Shown: positions 49,903 to 60,419, numbered from the stretch's first letter. The stretch is 64,000 nt of DNA from Candidatus Polarisedimenticolaceae bacterium (GCA_036275915.1 DASUCV010000018.1:355054-419053), one strand, 5' to 3'. The notes: generated by a model from the sequence alone, not told the origin. Program-made: numbers and translations.

Positions 49903-51702
49903 GGTGGCGTGAGAACGGGCGATTTCGCGGGCGACCTTCGGCCCGCAGACCGCCGCCAGCTCCGGCTCCGTCGCCTTTTTCACCCCCTCGACGCTCCCGA
50001 AGGCGCGGAGGAGCTTCTTCGCCAGGACCGGGCCGACGCCGGGGATCTCGAGCAGGGAGGTCGTCAGCGTCCGGCGCGCGCGGCGTGCCCGGTGCTTGCC
50101 GACCGCGAAGCGGTGGGCCTCGTCGCGGATCCTCTGGAGCAGGTGGAGGGCCGGCGAGCGCCGGTCGAGCCGCACCGGCTCTCCCCCGCCCTGCAGGTAG
50201 ATCTCCTCCTCGCGCTTGGCGATGCCGACGAGCGGCAGCGTCGGCAGGCCCTCCGCGGCGAGCGCGCGAACCGCCGCGCCGAGCTGCCCGGCGCCGCCGT
50301 CGATGAGGACGAGGTCGGGAAGGCGCCGTCCCTCGTCGATGAGACGGCGATAGCGCCGCGTGACCGCCTCGGCGATCGACGCGAAGTCGTCGGGCCCCGA
50401 GACCGACCGGATGTTAAAGATGCGGTAGTCGGACTTCTTCGCTGCCCCGCCCTCCCACACGACCATCGAGGCCACCGCGTCGGTCCCCTGGATGTTCGAG
50501 ATGTCGAAGCACTCGATCCGGTTCGGCACGTCGGGAAGGCCGAGCGCCTCGGCGAGCGCCTCCGCGGCGGCGACGCCGTGGCTGTGGCGCGCGCGAAAGC
50601 GCGCCTCGAATGCGAGCGCGGCGTTCTTCTCGACCATCGCCAAGAACTTCCGCTTCGTCCCCCGCTCGGGGACGCGCAGGCGCACGCGGCCCCCGCTCCG
50701 ATCCGCGAGCCAGCGTTCGACGAGCGGTGCTTCGGTCGGCAGCGCAGGCAAGAAGACGTCGGGCGGAGGAGGGGCATCCGCGTAGAGCTGCACGAGCACC
50801 TGGGCGTAGAACGCCGCGGGAGTCGCCTCGACGTCGTCGAAGGTGAACTCGCGGCGCGCGGAGATCTTCCCGCCGCGCATCTCGAAGAGCTGGAGCGCCA
50901 CCTCACGGCCCTCGGCGTGGTGCGCGAGATAGTCCTGGTCCTCGAGCCCCGCCGAGAGGATGTTCTGCCTCACGGCGAGACGCTCGACGGTCTTGAGCGT
51001 GTCGCGGAACCTCGCGGCCTTCTCGTACTCCTGCGAGCCCGACGCCTCCTTCATCTTCGTCGTCAGCGACGCCGACAGCTCGCGGTCGCGGCCCTCGAGG
51101 AACAGCTTCGCGTCGGCGACGGCGCGCCCGTATTCCTCGGGCGTCGTCTTTCCGGCGCACGGCGCCAGGCACTGCTCGAGGTGGTAGTAGAGACAAGGCC
51201 GCCGCTTGCCGTCGAAGACCTCGCCACACGTCGCGACCTGGAAGAACCGCGGGATCAGCTTCATCGACCGCCTTGCGACCGACGCCGGGATGAACGGACC
51301 GTAGTACGCGTTCTTGTCGAGCTTGGCCTGACGGACGAGCGAGACGCGCGGGAACGTGTCCGCGAGCGACAGCTTCAAATACGGGAAGTTCTTGTCGTCG
51401 CGGAGGACCACGTTGTACGGCGGCCTCTCGCGCTTGATGAAGTTCGCCTCGAGGATGAGCGCCTCCATCTCCGTGTCGACGACGATCGTCTCGAGATCGC
51501 TCACCTCGGCGACGAGCTGCGCGGTTCGCGGGGGGTGCTGGGCGGAGGGCTGGAAGTACGACCGCACGCGCGAGCGCAGCGACTTCGCCTTGCCTACGTA
51601 GAGGAGCTTGCCGCCTACGTTCCGGTAGAGGTAGACCCCGGGCCGGTCGGGAAGACCGGCCACCTTCTCCTTGAGACGATCGTCTTCGGGCACGAGGAGC
51701 AT
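49897..51702 (-). CDS. uvrC: Excinuclease ABC subunit C
   Basis: The 601-residue protein has the GIY-YIG nuclease at the N-terminus (GVYLYRNVGGKLLYVGKAKS), the Cys-rich CLYYHLEQCLAPC segment, a UVR domain (about 195-235), the RNase H-like half (ECFDISNIQGTDAVASMVV; DLVLIDGGAGQLGAA) and a C-terminal helix-hairpin-helix pair (LLEIPGVGPVLAKKLL). It makes both incisions in nucleotide excision repair. The ATG at 51702 is supported by family length; the longer frame to 51870 overlaps the divergent gene. Starts of this and the next gene are 28 bases apart. Confidence 0.97.
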   Translation of the reverse strand: MLLVPEDDRLKEKVAGLPDRPGVYLYRNVGGKLLYVGKAKSLRSRVRSYFQPSAQHPPRTAQLVAEVSDLETIVVDTEMEALILEANFIKRERPPYNVVLRDDKNFPYLKLSLADTFPRVSLVRQAKLDKNAYYGPFIPASVARRSMKLIPRFFQVATCGEVFDGKRRPCLYYHLEQCLAPCAGKTTPEEYGRAVADAKLFLEGRDRELSASLTTKMKEASGSQEYEKAARFRDTLKTVERLAVRQNILSAGLEDQDYLAHHAEGREVALQLFEMRGGKISARREFTFDDVEATPAAFYAQVLVQLYADAPPPPDVFLPALPTEAPLVERWLADRSGGRVRLRVPERGTKRKFLAMVEKNAALAFEARFRARHSHGVAAAEALAEALGLPDVPNRIECFDISNIQGTDAVASMVVWEGGAAKKSDYRIFNIRSVSGPDDFASIAEAVTRRYRRLIDEGRRLPDLVLIDGGAGQLGAAVRALAAEGLPTLPLVGIAKREEEIYLQGGGEPVRLDRRSPALHLLQRIRDEAHRFAVGKHRARRARRTLTTSLLEIPGVGPVLAKKLLRAFGSVEGVKKATEPELAAVCGPKVAREIARSHATL

Positions 51703-51730
51703 CTTACGATTCGGATAAGATCGGCCGCTC

Positions 51731-53983
51731 GTGAGACGCCTCGCGGTCGTTCCCGTCTTCGCCCTCTCCACTTTTCTCGCCGCGGCGCTCCTCTTCCTCG
51801 TGGAGCCGATGGTGGGGAAGATGGTCCTGCCCCTCCTCGGCGGGAGCGCCTCGGTCTGGACGACGTGCATGCTCTTCTTCCAGGCCGGCCTGCTCGCAGG
51901 CTACGCGTACGCGCATCTCCTCGGGACGAGGCTTCCGGCGCGCGCGCAGGCCGCGGTGCATCTCGCGGTCGTGCTCCTCGCGTTCCTCGCCCTCCCGCTC
52001 TCGCGCGGCGTCCTGGCCCCCCCGCAGGGCTCCGGTGCTCCCGTCGCCTGGCTCCTCGGCGCGCTGACCGTTCTCGTCGGCGCGCCGTTCTTCGCGCTCG
52101 CGGCGACCGGGCCGCTCCTCCAGCGCTGGCTCCACGGTGCGTCTCCGGCGCGCGATCCTTACTTCCTCTATGCGGCGAGCAATCTGGGAAGCTTCTCCGG
52201 CCTCCTCCTCTACCCGCTCGTCGTCGAGCGTCTCCTGCCGATCGAAGGGACGCACGGATCGTGGAGCCAGAGCCGCCTCTTCTCCACCGGCTTCGCCGTC
52301 TTCGCGGCGGTGATCCTCGCCGCGGGAATCCTCGCGCGCACCGCCGGCCGCGAGGCGCCGGTGAGAACCGAGGCACCCTCGTGGCGCCGCCGCGGCCTCT
52401 GGGTTCTCCTGGCGTTCATCCCCTCGAGCGCCGTTCTCGGCGTCACGCAGTACGTGACCGCGGAGATCGCTCCTGTTCCGCTGCTGTGGGTCGTTCCGCT
52501 GGCGATCTACCTCGCGACGTTCGTCGTCGCGTTCTCGCCGCGCGTCACGATCGGGCCGTGGTCCGGTCTCGCGCTCGCCGTCACGACCGCATCGGTGGCC
52601 GCGTGCATGATGCCGGCGGTCCGCTCGGGCGGGCACCTGCTCGTCGTCGTCCACTTCGCCGCCCTCGCCGCCGTCGGGCTCGCGCTCCACGGCCGCCTCG
52701 CCGCGACGCGGCCGCAGCCGGGGCGGCTCACCGAGTTCTATCTCTGGATCGCGCTCGGCGGCGTCGCCGGCGGAGTCTTCAACGCCGCCGTGGCGCCGCT
52801 CGTCTTCAAGTCGATCGCCGAGTATCCGCTCGCCCTCGTCCTCGCCGCCCTCGTGCGGCCGCTCTGGCCTGACGATCGCGCGGAGCCTCGCCGGCCGCTC
52901 TCGTACGCCTTCGACCTCGTCGTCCCGCTCGCGATCGCCGGGTTCGCGATCGTCGCCCGCGGGACCGAGACCGCGTCGCCCGTGGCGCCCGGCTGGCCCG
53001 CGATGACCGTTCAGGCGATCGTGCCGGCGCTCCTGTGCCTCGGCGCCGCCGGATGGCGCGTGCGCTTCGCGCTCTCGCTCGGGGCGCTCCTCCTCGTCGG
53101 GTGGTGGCAGACCGCGGCCCCGCAGGCGAGCCTCGACCGCGAGCGCACGTTCTACGGCGTCCATCGCGTCGTCCCGAGCTACGGGCCCTGGTTTCGCCGG
53201 GGCGACTCCGAATCGCCGGCGCGCGTCGAGTTCCACATGCTCATCCACGGCGCGACGCGACACGGCCTCCAGGCGGTCGATCCGGACCGGAGGAGGACCC
53301 CGACAACGTACTACCACCGCTCGGGGCCGCTCGGTCAGGCATGGGACGCGCTCGCGCTCGATGGGTCGAAGGAGATCGGAATCGTCGGCCTCGGCGCGGG
53401 GACGATCGCGGCGTACGGCCACGCGGGCCAGCATTTCACCTACTTCGAGATCGACCCCGCCGTGGTACGGATCGCCCGCGACCCGCTCTTCTTCACCTAT
53501 CTCGCCGATTCTGCCGCGCGGGTCGACGTCACCGTCGGCGACGGCCGCCTCTCCCTCGCACGAACGGCGGACGGCGCCTTCGACGTCCTCGTCCTCGACG
53601 CGTTCAGCTCGGACGCGATCCCCGTCCACCTCCTGACGCGCGAGGCCGTCGATCTCGCCCTACGGAAGCTCGCGCCCGACGGCGTGCTCCTCATCCATCT
53701 CACGAATCATTACCTGCGCCTCGAGGAGGTCGTCGACGCGATCGCGCGCGATCTCCACGCGAGCGCGTTTCTCGAAGGCGACCGCACGATGACCGACGCC
53801 TGGACGATCGAGGGGAAGGAGCCGTCGACGTGGGCGATCCTCGCGCGCTCGCGCGAGCGGCTCGCCCCGCTCGCCGCCGATCCGCGCTGGACGCCGATGC
53901 CGCTGCCCCCGCATCCCGGAGCGAAGGACGTGCTCTGGACCGACGACCGGTCCGACCTCTTCACCGTCCTCCGGCACTTCTGA
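51731..53983 (+). CDS. Membrane SpeE-like (spermidine synthase-type) fusion
   Basis: The 750-residue protein has about 13 membrane helices (to about 470) and a Rossmann SAM/aminopropyltransferase-like domain (about 540-730: GIVGLGAGTIAAYGHAG; YFEIDPAVVRIARDP; VLVLDAFSSDAIPVHLL). The motif LDAFSSDAIP keeps the acidic residues lost in the fusion at 27397, so the two proteins may differ in activity. There is no TPR tail. Substrate unproven. The GTG at 51731 is the only sensible start. It converges on the HPr-kinase-like gene with a 23-bp overlap. Confidence 0.85.
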   Translation: MRRLAVVPVFALSTFLAAALLFLVEPMVGKMVLPLLGGSASVWTTCMLFFQAGLLAGYAYAHLLGTRLPARAQAAVHLAVVLLAFLALPLSRGVLAPPQGSGAPVAWLLGALTVLVGAPFFALAATGPLLQRWLHGASPARDPYFLYAASNLGSFSGLLLYPLVVERLLPIEGTHGSWSQSRLFSTGFAVFAAVILAAGILARTAGREAPVRTEAPSWRRRGLWVLLAFIPSSAVLGVTQYVTAEIAPVPLLWVVPLAIYLATFVVAFSPRVTIGPWSGLALAVTTASVAACMMPAVRSGGHLLVVVHFAALAAVGLALHGRLAATRPQPGRLTEFYLWIALGGVAGGVFNAAVAPLVFKSIAEYPLALVLAALVRPLWPDDRAEPRRPLSYAFDLVVPLAIAGFAIVARGTETASPVAPGWPAMTVQAIVPALLCLGAAGWRVRFALSLGALLLVGWWQTAAPQASLDRERTFYGVHRVVPSYGPWFRRGDSESPARVEFHMLIHGATRHGLQAVDPDRRRTPTTYYHRSGPLGQAWDALALDGSKEIGIVGLGAGTIAAYGHAGQHFTYFEIDPAVVRIARDPLFFTYLADSAARVDVTVGDGRLSLARTADGAFDVLVLDAFSSDAIPVHLLTREAVDLALRKLAPDGVLLIHLTNHYLRLEEVVDAIARDLHASAFLEGDRTMTDAWTIEGKEPSTWAILARSRERLAPLAADPRWTPMPLPPHPGAKDVLWTDDRSDLFTVLRHF

Positions 53984-54782
53984 TCAGGAGCGGGACGAAC
54001 GACGCGTCCCTCGCGAACGCGAGCGTTCGATGAGGAACGTCGTGGACCAGGCGGTCGAGGAGACGGTCGAGCGCTCCGCCGCTTCCCCATCCGTCGACGG
54101 CGAACGGCGCGTTGGCGGCGAGACGCGCCTGCGTCTTGATCGCGGGCTCTTCGGCCAGAGACGCCGCCTTCGCGTGCGAGGCCGCGAGCACCGCGGCGAG
54201 CGGCCACCGTCCCGGCACGCGCAGCGTCGACGCCTCCGCGCGGAACGGGCAGGCGAGCGCCTCGCGCCGGTGGACGAGCACGAGATCGTCGCCCAGGACC
54301 TCGGCCCCCGCCTCTCGCGCGAGCGAGGCCCACGTCGATTTTCCGGTGCCTTCTCCCCCGACGAGAACGAACGCGCGCCCGTCGAGCACGATCCCCGCGG
54401 CGTGGAGGAGCACGGCGTCCATCTCGGGCAGGCGCCACGCGATCGCCGCCATGAGCAGGTTGACGAGCCCCGCGGCCTGGAGCTCGGTCGTCGTCGCCAC
54501 GAGGCAGATCGTGATCGCGCCGGAGCGCGAGACGACCGCGGTGCCCTGATCGATCGCGAACGAGGCGCCGCCGTCGGCGATCTCGGACCGCATGGTCTTC
54601 GGCGCGAACGGGTGCACGCGCGCCGAAGGAGGCTCGGCCTCGACGGTGACGGAGAAGACGGGCTCTCCCTGGAGCGCCGTGACGAATCGTCCCCACCGGT
54701 GCGCGAGCGCAGCACCGAGAAGATCGGAGAGGCCGGTCACGCGAACGCCGATCCCCGAGAGATCGACGTCGAGGCGGGTCAC
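53961..54782 (-). CDS. HPr kinase-like P-loop protein, copy 1
   Basis: The 273-residue protein has the HPrK core: His127 in LLHAAGIVLDGRA, P-loop GGEGTGKST (142-150) and the Asp pair 165-166 in VLGDDLVLV. The N-terminal 120 residues match no domain I know. True HPr kinase has a hexameric C-terminal core and PTS partners, none of which appear here, so another substrate is likely. HPrK-like enzymes also occur in some peptide-biosynthesis clusters. The GTG overlaps the stop of copy 2 as GTGA. Confidence 0.8.
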   Translation of the reverse strand: MTRLDVDLSGIGVRVTGLSDLLGAALAHRWGRFVTALQGEPVFSVTVEAEPPSARVHPFAPKTMRSEIADGGASFAIDQGTAVVSRSGAITICLVATTTELQAAGLVNLLMAAIAWRLPEMDAVLLHAAGIVLDGRAFVLVGGEGTGKSTWASLAREAGAEVLGDDLVLVHRREALACPFRAEASTLRVPGRWPLAAVLAASHAKAASLAEEPAIKTQARLAANAPFAVDGWGSGGALDRLLDRLVHDVPHRTLAFARDASFVPLLIRSAGGR

Positions 54783-55717
54783 AGCCCCGCCGCGTCGATC
54801 GCGTCCCAGTAGCTGTCGTCCTTGCGGAAGACGAGATGCCGGAGCGGCACCTTCGAAAAGGCCGCTTCGACCGAAGCGAAGAGATCGGGGCGCGCGCCGA
54901 ACGCCTCGGCGACGAAGGTCAGGTTGCCGACGAGCTGCCCGAAGACGATCGCGCGCGGCGCGTCCTTCACCTCGGCCGCGGGACCTTTCAGGATCCGGAA
55001 CGCCGCGGCGAGCGGGAACCGGCCGACGACGGGCGGGCCCTCCTCGTAGGTCCCGCGGAACGGGCTGCCGACGACGTCGAGGCCTCCACCGGGCCGCGGG
55101 AGCAGCAGCGTGAGGTCGTCGCTCACGACGGTCGCGCGATCGGTCACCGCGGAGAGCGTCGACTTCCCCGCCCCGGACTCGCCGAAGAACAAGTACGCGC
55201 GCCCGTTCCGCACGGCGCTCGCGCCGTGGACGAGCGCCCCGCCGCGGGACGCCGCGTCCCACGCGACCGCGCAACGGAGGTAGTTCTCGATGGCGCGGAG
55301 GTCCGGCTCCACGCCGCCCGACGCGAGGACGAGCCGTCCGTCACGCGCGGCGGTATCGAACCAGCCGGCGACGCGGAGGCCGAGATAGCGGACACGCGTT
55401 CCGTCGCAGGCGATCCAGATGGGGTTGAACTCGAGCTCTCCCGCAGGCTCGATGAAGTGCGGGCGCTCGTCGATGCCGAAGTGCACGGCGATCGGCGCAT
55501 GCGCGGCCGCGGCGTACGGGCCGTACCGCGCACGAAGCGCCTCCGCACGCTCCTCGTCGATCCCGACGAGCGCGAGCCCGACCGCGTCGAGCGCGAGGTC
55601 GAAGCGCGCGCCTCCCGCTGCCGGCCACTCCCGGTCGAAGAAGCTCATCGGCGGCGGCTCGCCGTGGCGTGCCGGATACGACTTGCCGCCCTTGGAGCTG
55701 TACCGGCTCGTCGTCAC
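54779..55717 (-). CDS. HPr kinase-like P-loop protein, copy 2
   Basis: The 312-residue protein has the same HPrK core: His164 in [15 protein letters not shown]-loop GESGAGKST (179-187) and Asp200-Asp201 in VSDDLTLL. The N-terminal region differs from copy 1. The GTG at 55717 overlaps the uvrB stop as GTGA and adds 23 residues ([14 protein letters not shown]) before an ATG at 55648 that is an alternative start. The two copies are adjacent and co-translated, so they may act as a pair. The link to uvrB is probably only transcriptional. Confidence 0.8.
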   Translation of the reverse strand: MTTSRYSSKGGKSYPARHGEPPPMSFFDREWPAAGGARFDLALDAVGLALVGIDEERAEALRARYGPYAAAAHAPIAVHFGIDERPHFIEPAGELEFNPIWIACDGTRVRYLGLRVAGWFDTAARDGRLVLASGGVEPDLRAIENYLRCAVAWDAASRGGALVHGASAVRNGRAYLFFGESGAGKSTLSAVTDRATVVSDDLTLLLPRPGGGLDVVGSPFRGTYEEGPPVVGRFPLAAAFRILKGPAAEVKDAPRAIVFGQLVGNLTFVAEAFGARPDLFASVEAAFSKVPLRHLVFRKDDSYWDAIDAAGL

Positions 55718-57705
55718 GCGAGGACGCCCTTCGTCTCGAGGTAGCGGATGCGGTCGCGGTGCGCCGCGGCCTCCTCGAAGTCGAGCCGCTCGGCGGCCGC
55801 CCGCATCGCCTTGTCGAGGCGCGCGATCTCGGCGACGAGCGCTTCCTGGTCCTCGAAGATCTCCTCCGCATCCTCTTCGTCGAGCGGCACGGTCGAGTAG
55901 TCGGCCGCGACCGGCGAGAAGAGCAGGTCGTCGATGCTTCGGCGGATCGACTCGGGTGTGATCCCGTGCTCGGCGTTGTACGTCTCCTGGCGCGCGCGGC
56001 GCCGGCTCGTCTCCGCGAGCGCGGCGCGCATCGAGTCGGTCTCGACGTCGGCGTAGAGGATCGCGCGGCCGTTCACGTTCCTCGCCGCGCGGCCGATCGT
56101 CTGGATGAGCGAGCCCGTGGAGCGCAGGTAGCCCTCCTTGTCCGCATCGAGGATCGCGACGAGGGAGACCTCGGGGAGGTCGAGCCCTTCGCGGAGCAGG
56201 TTGACGCCGACGAGCACGTCGAACTCCCCCTTGCGAAGATCCCGCAGGATCTTGACCCGCTCGAGCGTCTCGACGTCGGCGTGCAGGTACTCGACGCGGA
56301 CGCCGACGTCGCGGTAGTACTCGGTCAGGTCCTCCGCCATCCGCTTCGTGAGCGTCGTCACGAGCACGCGCTCGCCCGAGGCCGCGCGCGTGCGGATCTC
56401 GCCGAGGAGGTCGTCGACCTGCCCCGCGATGGGACGCACGATGACTTCCGGATCGATGAGGCCCGTCGGCCGCACGACCTGCTCGACGACCTCGCCGCCG
56501 GCGAGGCGCAGCTCGTACGGAGCCGGCGTCGCCGAGACGTAGATCGCCTGGCCGCGGCGCTCCTCGAACTCGTCGAACGTCAGCGGGCGGTTGTCGAGCG
56601 CGGACGGGAGTCGGAACCCGAAGTCGACGAGCGTGAGCTTGCGCGAGCGGTCGCCGTGGTACATCGCGCGGACCTGCGGCATCGACGCGTGGCTCTCGTC
56701 GACGACGAGGAGCGCGTCGCGCGGGAAGTAGTCCATGAGCGTCGGCGGCGCCTGGCCGGGGTGGCGGCCGGTGAGATGGCGCGAGTAGTTCTCGATCCCG
56801 TGGCAGTAGCCGACCTCGCGCATCATCTCGAGGTCGAAGTGCGTGCGCTGGTGCAGGCGCTGCGCCTCGAGGAGCTTCCCCGCGGCCTCGAGCTCGGGGA
56901 GGCGGACGTTCAGCTCCGCCTGGATCGACTCCATGGCGCGGATCATCGTTTCGCGGGGGGTCACGTAGTGAGAGTTCGGGTAGACCGGGTGCCGGTCCAG
57001 CACCTCGAGCACCTTCCCGCGCACCGTGTCGATCCGCGAGACCGTCTCGACGACGTCGCCCCAGAACTCGACGCGGATCGCCTCCTCGGAATACGACGGC
57101 CAGATCTCGAGGACGTCCCCTCTGACCCGGAAGGCCCCGCGCTCGAGGTCTCCCGGGACGCGCCGGTACTGGATCTCGACGAGCTTCCTGAGCGCGACCT
57201 CGCGGTCGAGCGGGGCGCCGCGCTCGATCATGAGGAGCATCCCGTGGTACGCCTCGGGCGAGCCGAGGCCGTAGATGCACGACACCGACGCCACGATCAG
57301 CGCGTCGCGGCGCTCGAAGAGCGCGCGCGTCGCCGAATGGCGCATGCGGTCGATCTCTTCGTTGATCGTCGATTCCTTCTCGATGTAGGTGTCGGATTGC
57401 GGGACGTACGCCTCCGGCTGGTAGTAGTCGTAGTACGAGACGAAGTACTCGACCGCGTTCCGCGGGAACAGGCGCTTGAACTCCTGGTAGAGCTGCGCCG
57501 CGAGCGTCTTGTTGTGCGCGAGGACGAGCACCGGACGGTCGGCGGCCGCGACGACGTGCGCGATCGTGAACGTCTTCCCGGACCCCGTGACGCCGAGGAG
57601 CACCTGGTCGCGGCGGCCTTCCTTCAGGCCCGCCGAGAGGCGCTCGATCGCGCCGGGCTGATCGCCGGCGGGGCGAAAGTCGGAGACAAGCTCGAAAAGC
57701 GCCAT
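55714..57705 (-). CDS. uvrB: Excinuclease ABC subunit B
   Basis: The 663-residue protein has Walker A GVTGSGKT, the beta-hairpin region ([20 protein letters not shown]), DESHASMPQ, the helicase motif [27 protein letters not shown] and a C-terminal UVR domain for UvrC contact. It loads onto damaged DNA with UvrA. The length is normal. uvrC lies 4 kb away on the same strand, uvrA is not in the window. A TAGAAT box stands about ten bases before the ATG, but without a clear -35 box. Confidence 0.98.
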   Translation of the reverse strand: MALFELVSDFRPAGDQPGAIERLSAGLKEGRRDQVLLGVTGSGKTFTIAHVVAAADRPVLVLAHNKTLAAQLYQEFKRLFPRNAVEYFVSYYDYYQPEAYVPQSDTYIEKESTINEEIDRMRHSATRALFERRDALIVASVSCIYGLGSPEAYHGMLLMIERGAPLDREVALRKLVEIQYRRVPGDLERGAFRVRGDVLEIWPSYSEEAIRVEFWGDVVETVSRIDTVRGKVLEVLDRHPVYPNSHYVTPRETMIRAMESIQAELNVRLPELEAAGKLLEAQRLHQRTHFDLEMMREVGYCHGIENYSRHLTGRHPGQAPPTLMDYFPRDALLVVDESHASMPQVRAMYHGDRSRKLTLVDFGFRLPSALDNRPLTFDEFEERRGQAIYVSATPAPYELRLAGGEVVEQVVRPTGLIDPEVIVRPIAGQVDDLLGEIRTRAASGERVLVTTLTKRMAEDLTEYYRDVGVRVEYLHADVETLERVKILRDLRKGEFDVLVGVNLLREGLDLPEVSLVAILDADKEGYLRSTGSLIQTIGRAARNVNGRAILYADVETDSMRAALAETSRRRARQETYNAEHGITPESIRRSIDDLLFSPVAADYSTVPLDEEDAEEIFEDQEALVAEIARLDKAMRAAAERLDFEEAAAHRDRIRYLETKGVLA

Positions 57706-57723
57706 GGGATCGACATTCTAGTC

Positions 57724-57753
57724 GGACGTGTCAGGAAGGCGCCCGGGACGTGT
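57724..57753. promoter_or_regulatory. Direct repeats between uvrB and the penicillin-binding protein gene
   Basis: GGACGTGT occurs at 57724-57731 and 57746-57753, 22 bp apart (two DNA turns), and the second copy forms an inverted repeat CGTGT/ACACG with 57762-57766. The divergent gap may hold a regulator site for uvrB. It does not match the LexA boxes I know. Confidence 0.35.
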
Positions 57754-57845
57754 TTCCGTGGACACGAACGCACATCGCACGGAAGAAAAGGAGCGATGCG
57801 GGGGCAGGTCACGCACGGCACGCCGCATGCTAACCTCCGACTGGC

Positions 57846-60407
57846 ATGAAGCCCTTGAAGCGACGCACCCTCGTCCTCGGCGCGTTGATCCTTCCGGTTG
57901 CGATCGGAGGCGCCACCCTCGGTTACGGCCTCAAGCTCGATCTTCCCGACGTCGAGGCCCTCGACCGCTACACCCCGCCCTTGAATACCCGCGTGCTCGC
58001 GCGCGACGGCTCGACGATCGGCAGCTTCGGCGAGCAGAAGCGCACCCTCCTGGCGCAGAAGGACATCCCCAAGGTCTTCACCCAGGCGCTCATCGCGGTC
58101 GAGGACGCGAGCTTCTACGAGCACAGCGGCCTCGACTTCAAGGGGATCGCGCGCGCGGCGTGGCACGACCTGACCTCGATGTCGTTCGCTCAGGGTGCCT
58201 CCACCCTCACCCAGCAGCTCTCCCGCAACCTCTTCCTCAAGCCCGACAAGACCCCCAAGCGGAAGGTCGAGGAGATGCTCCTCGCCGTCGAGGTCGAGCG
58301 CCGGTACTCGAAGGACGAGATCCTGCGTATGTACTGCAACCAGGTCTACATGGGTCACGGCCGGTACGGCCTCGAGGCGGCCTCCGAGTTCTACTTCGCC
58401 AAGCATGCGAGCGAGCTCGACCTCCCCGAGGCCGCGCTCCTCGCCGGCCTGATTCAGAGGCCCGAAGGCCTCTCCCCCTTCAAGAACCCGGACGGCTCGA
58501 TCAAGCGCCGCAACCACGTCCTCGACCGGATGGTCGACGCCGGCACGCTCACCCCCGCCCAGGCCTCCGAGGCCAAAAAGGCGACGCTCACGCTCTCGAC
58601 CCGCCGCGACGCGACCGAGATCGCCCCCTACTTCGTCGAGGAGGTCAGGCGATCCCTCCAGGCGAAGTACGGCGACGAGGGGATCTACCAGCAGGGGCTC
58701 GAGGTCAGCACCGGGATCGACCCCGCCTTCCAGCGGATCGCGTCCGCCGCGGTCGAGCACGGCCTCCGGACGCTCGACAAGCGCCAGGGCTGGCGCGGCA
58801 GGACCGACCACGTCGCCGACCCGGAGAAGTGGGCCTCCGCGTCCTGGCGCGACGGCGTGACGGAAGGCGGCATCTACGACGGCGTCGTCCTTCAGACGAC
58901 GAAGGGACGCGCCCGCGTCCGCGCCGGCACCGTCACCGGATGGATGGACGCCGACGGCATCAAGTGGACCGGCCGCGGCGACCCCGCGGCGCTCGTCCAC
59001 GCCGGCGACGTCATCCGCGTGCGCGTGCTCTCCGCCAAGATCCCCGAGCAGGCGGTGTTCGCCCTCGAGCAGGAGCCGCGCGTCCAGGGCGCGCTCGTCG
59101 CGATCGATCCCAAGACCGGCGCCGTGCGCGCACTCGTCGGCGGCTTCGACTTCAGCAAGAGCGAGTTCGACCGCGCGGTCCAAGCGCGAAGGCAAGCCGG
59201 CTCGTCGTTCAAGCCGTTCGTCTACGCAGCCGCGATCGAGCGCGGCCTCACGCCCTCCGACCGGATCCTCGACGCGCCGACCGTGTTCGTCGAGCCGGGA
59301 ACGTGGAGCGTGTACGAGCCCGAGAACTACGGCAACAAGTACTACGGCCTCCTCACCGCGCGCGAGGCGCTCGAGAAGTCGGCGAACATCTCCGCCGTGA
59401 AGGTCCTCGACCGCGCCGGCTTCGATCCGGTGATCCAGCTCGCGCGCCAGCTCGGTGTGACGACCGAGCTCAAGCCGTACCCGTCGATGGCGCTCGGCGC
59501 CTTCGAGGTCAGCCTCCTCGAGATGACGAGCGCCTACGGCACCTTCGCCAACGAAGGCGTCCACGTCTCGCCGTACCTCGTCGAGGAGGTGAAGAACCGC
59601 GAAGGCACCTCGCTCGAGCGCGTGCGCCCCGAGGTCCAGGAAGCGCTCACCCCCGAGATCGCCGCGATGATGAACTCGCTCCTCGAAGGGGTCATCACCG
59701 ACGGCACCGGCGCCGCCGCCGCGAGCCTCGGCCGCCCGCTCGCCGGCAAGACGGGAACCACCGACGACTTCACCGACGCCTGGTTCATCGGCTACACGCC
59801 CGACCTCGTCGTCGGCGTATGGGTCGGCTTCGACACGAAGAAGACGCTCGGCTCGAAGGAGACCGGCGCGCAAGCGGCGCTCCCGATCTGGCAGGAGTTC
59901 ATCCAGGAATCGATGCGCGACGTCCCGCCCGTCCCCTTCCCCGACGCACCCGGTGTGACGAAGATCACCGTCGACCGCCAGACCGGCCTGAGGGCCGCCG
60001 CCGGCGCCGGCTGCACCGAGCTCATCGAAGAGACCTTCCTCGCCGGCACCGAGCCCTCCACGGAATGTTCCGCCGCCGAGCACGAGCGCCTCGCGATGCC
60101 GTGGACGGTCCAGCGCTACCCGCTCGACGAGAGCGGCACTATCCTCGTCCCCGACGTCGACCTCGCCGCGCTCCAGCGCGACGAGCCGTTCCTCTCGATC
60201 GACGGCCGCTCGATCGGCCTCGCCGCGCCCGGCGGCATGGTCAAGCTCCCGCTCCGCATCACGAGCGGCGCGACGCCGCGCATGCCCGCCTCGCTCGAAG
60301 GCCACGTCGATCCCACGCCGTGGGTCGGCAAGGACGGCCGCCCCGCCGAGGTCGTGCTCTTGGGCGAGGCCGCGCGCGCGGACACGGTGGCGAAGCTGGG
60401 TCAGTAG
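57846..60407 (+). CDS. Class A penicillin-binding protein 1A
   Basis: The 853-residue protein has a membrane anchor (about 10-30), a GT51 glycosyltransferase domain (EDASFYEHSGLDFKGIARA; GASTLTQQLSRNLFL; RRYSKDEILRMYCNQVYMG) and a transpeptidase domain with S453-S-F-K, SAN in KSANISAVK and KTG in GKTGTTDDF. It polymerises and crosslinks peptidoglycan. An OB-like insert lies between the two domains. The C-terminal 120 residues are a proline-rich extension. No clear ribosome binding site precedes the ATG. Confidence 0.96.
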   Translation: MKPLKRRTLVLGALILPVAIGGATLGYGLKLDLPDVEALDRYTPPLNTRVLARDGSTIGSFGEQKRTLLAQKDIPKVFTQALIAVEDASFYEHSGLDFKGIARAAWHDLTSMSFAQGASTLTQQLSRNLFLKPDKTPKRKVEEMLLAVEVERRYSKDEILRMYCNQVYMGHGRYGLEAASEFYFAKHASELDLPEAALLAGLIQRPEGLSPFKNPDGSIKRRNHVLDRMVDAGTLTPAQASEAKKATLTLSTRRDATEIAPYFVEEVRRSLQAKYGDEGIYQQGLEVSTGIDPAFQRIASAAVEHGLRTLDKRQGWRGRTDHVADPEKWASASWRDGVTEGGIYDGVVLQTTKGRARVRAGTVTGWMDADGIKWTGRGDPAALVHAGDVIRVRVLSAKIPEQAVFALEQEPRVQGALVAIDPKTGAVRALVGGFDFSKSEFDRAVQARRQAGSSFKPFVYAAAIERGLTPSDRILDAPTVFVEPGTWSVYEPENYGNKYYGLLTAREALEKSANISAVKVLDRAGFDPVIQLARQLGVTTELKPYPSMALGAFEVSLLEMTSAYGTFANEGVHVSPYLVEEVKNREGTSLERVRPEVQEALTPEIAAMMNSLLEGVITDGTGAAAASLGRPLAGKTGTTDDFTDAWFIGYTPDLVVGVWVGFDTKKTLGSKETGAQAALPIWQEFIQESMRDVPPVPFPDAPGVTKITVDRQTGLRAAAGAGCTELIEETFLAGTEPSTECSAAEHERLAMPWTVQRYPLDESGTILVPDVDLAALQRDEPFLSIDGRSIGLAAPGGMVKLPLRITSGATPRMPASLEGHVDPTPWVGKDGRPAEVVLLGEAARADTVAKLGQ

Positions 60408-60419
60408 CCGGCCATCGGC

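Noticed and set aside
57706-57845. LexA (SOS) box upstream of uvrB
   Set aside because: Neither CTG-N10-CAG nor GAAC-N4-GTTC types are present; only the unrelated GGACGTGT repeats are.
57624-60305. An 893-codon minus-strand frame opposite the penicillin-binding protein
   Set aside because: It is an antisense shadow; the plus strand encodes clear GT51 and transpeptidase motifs.
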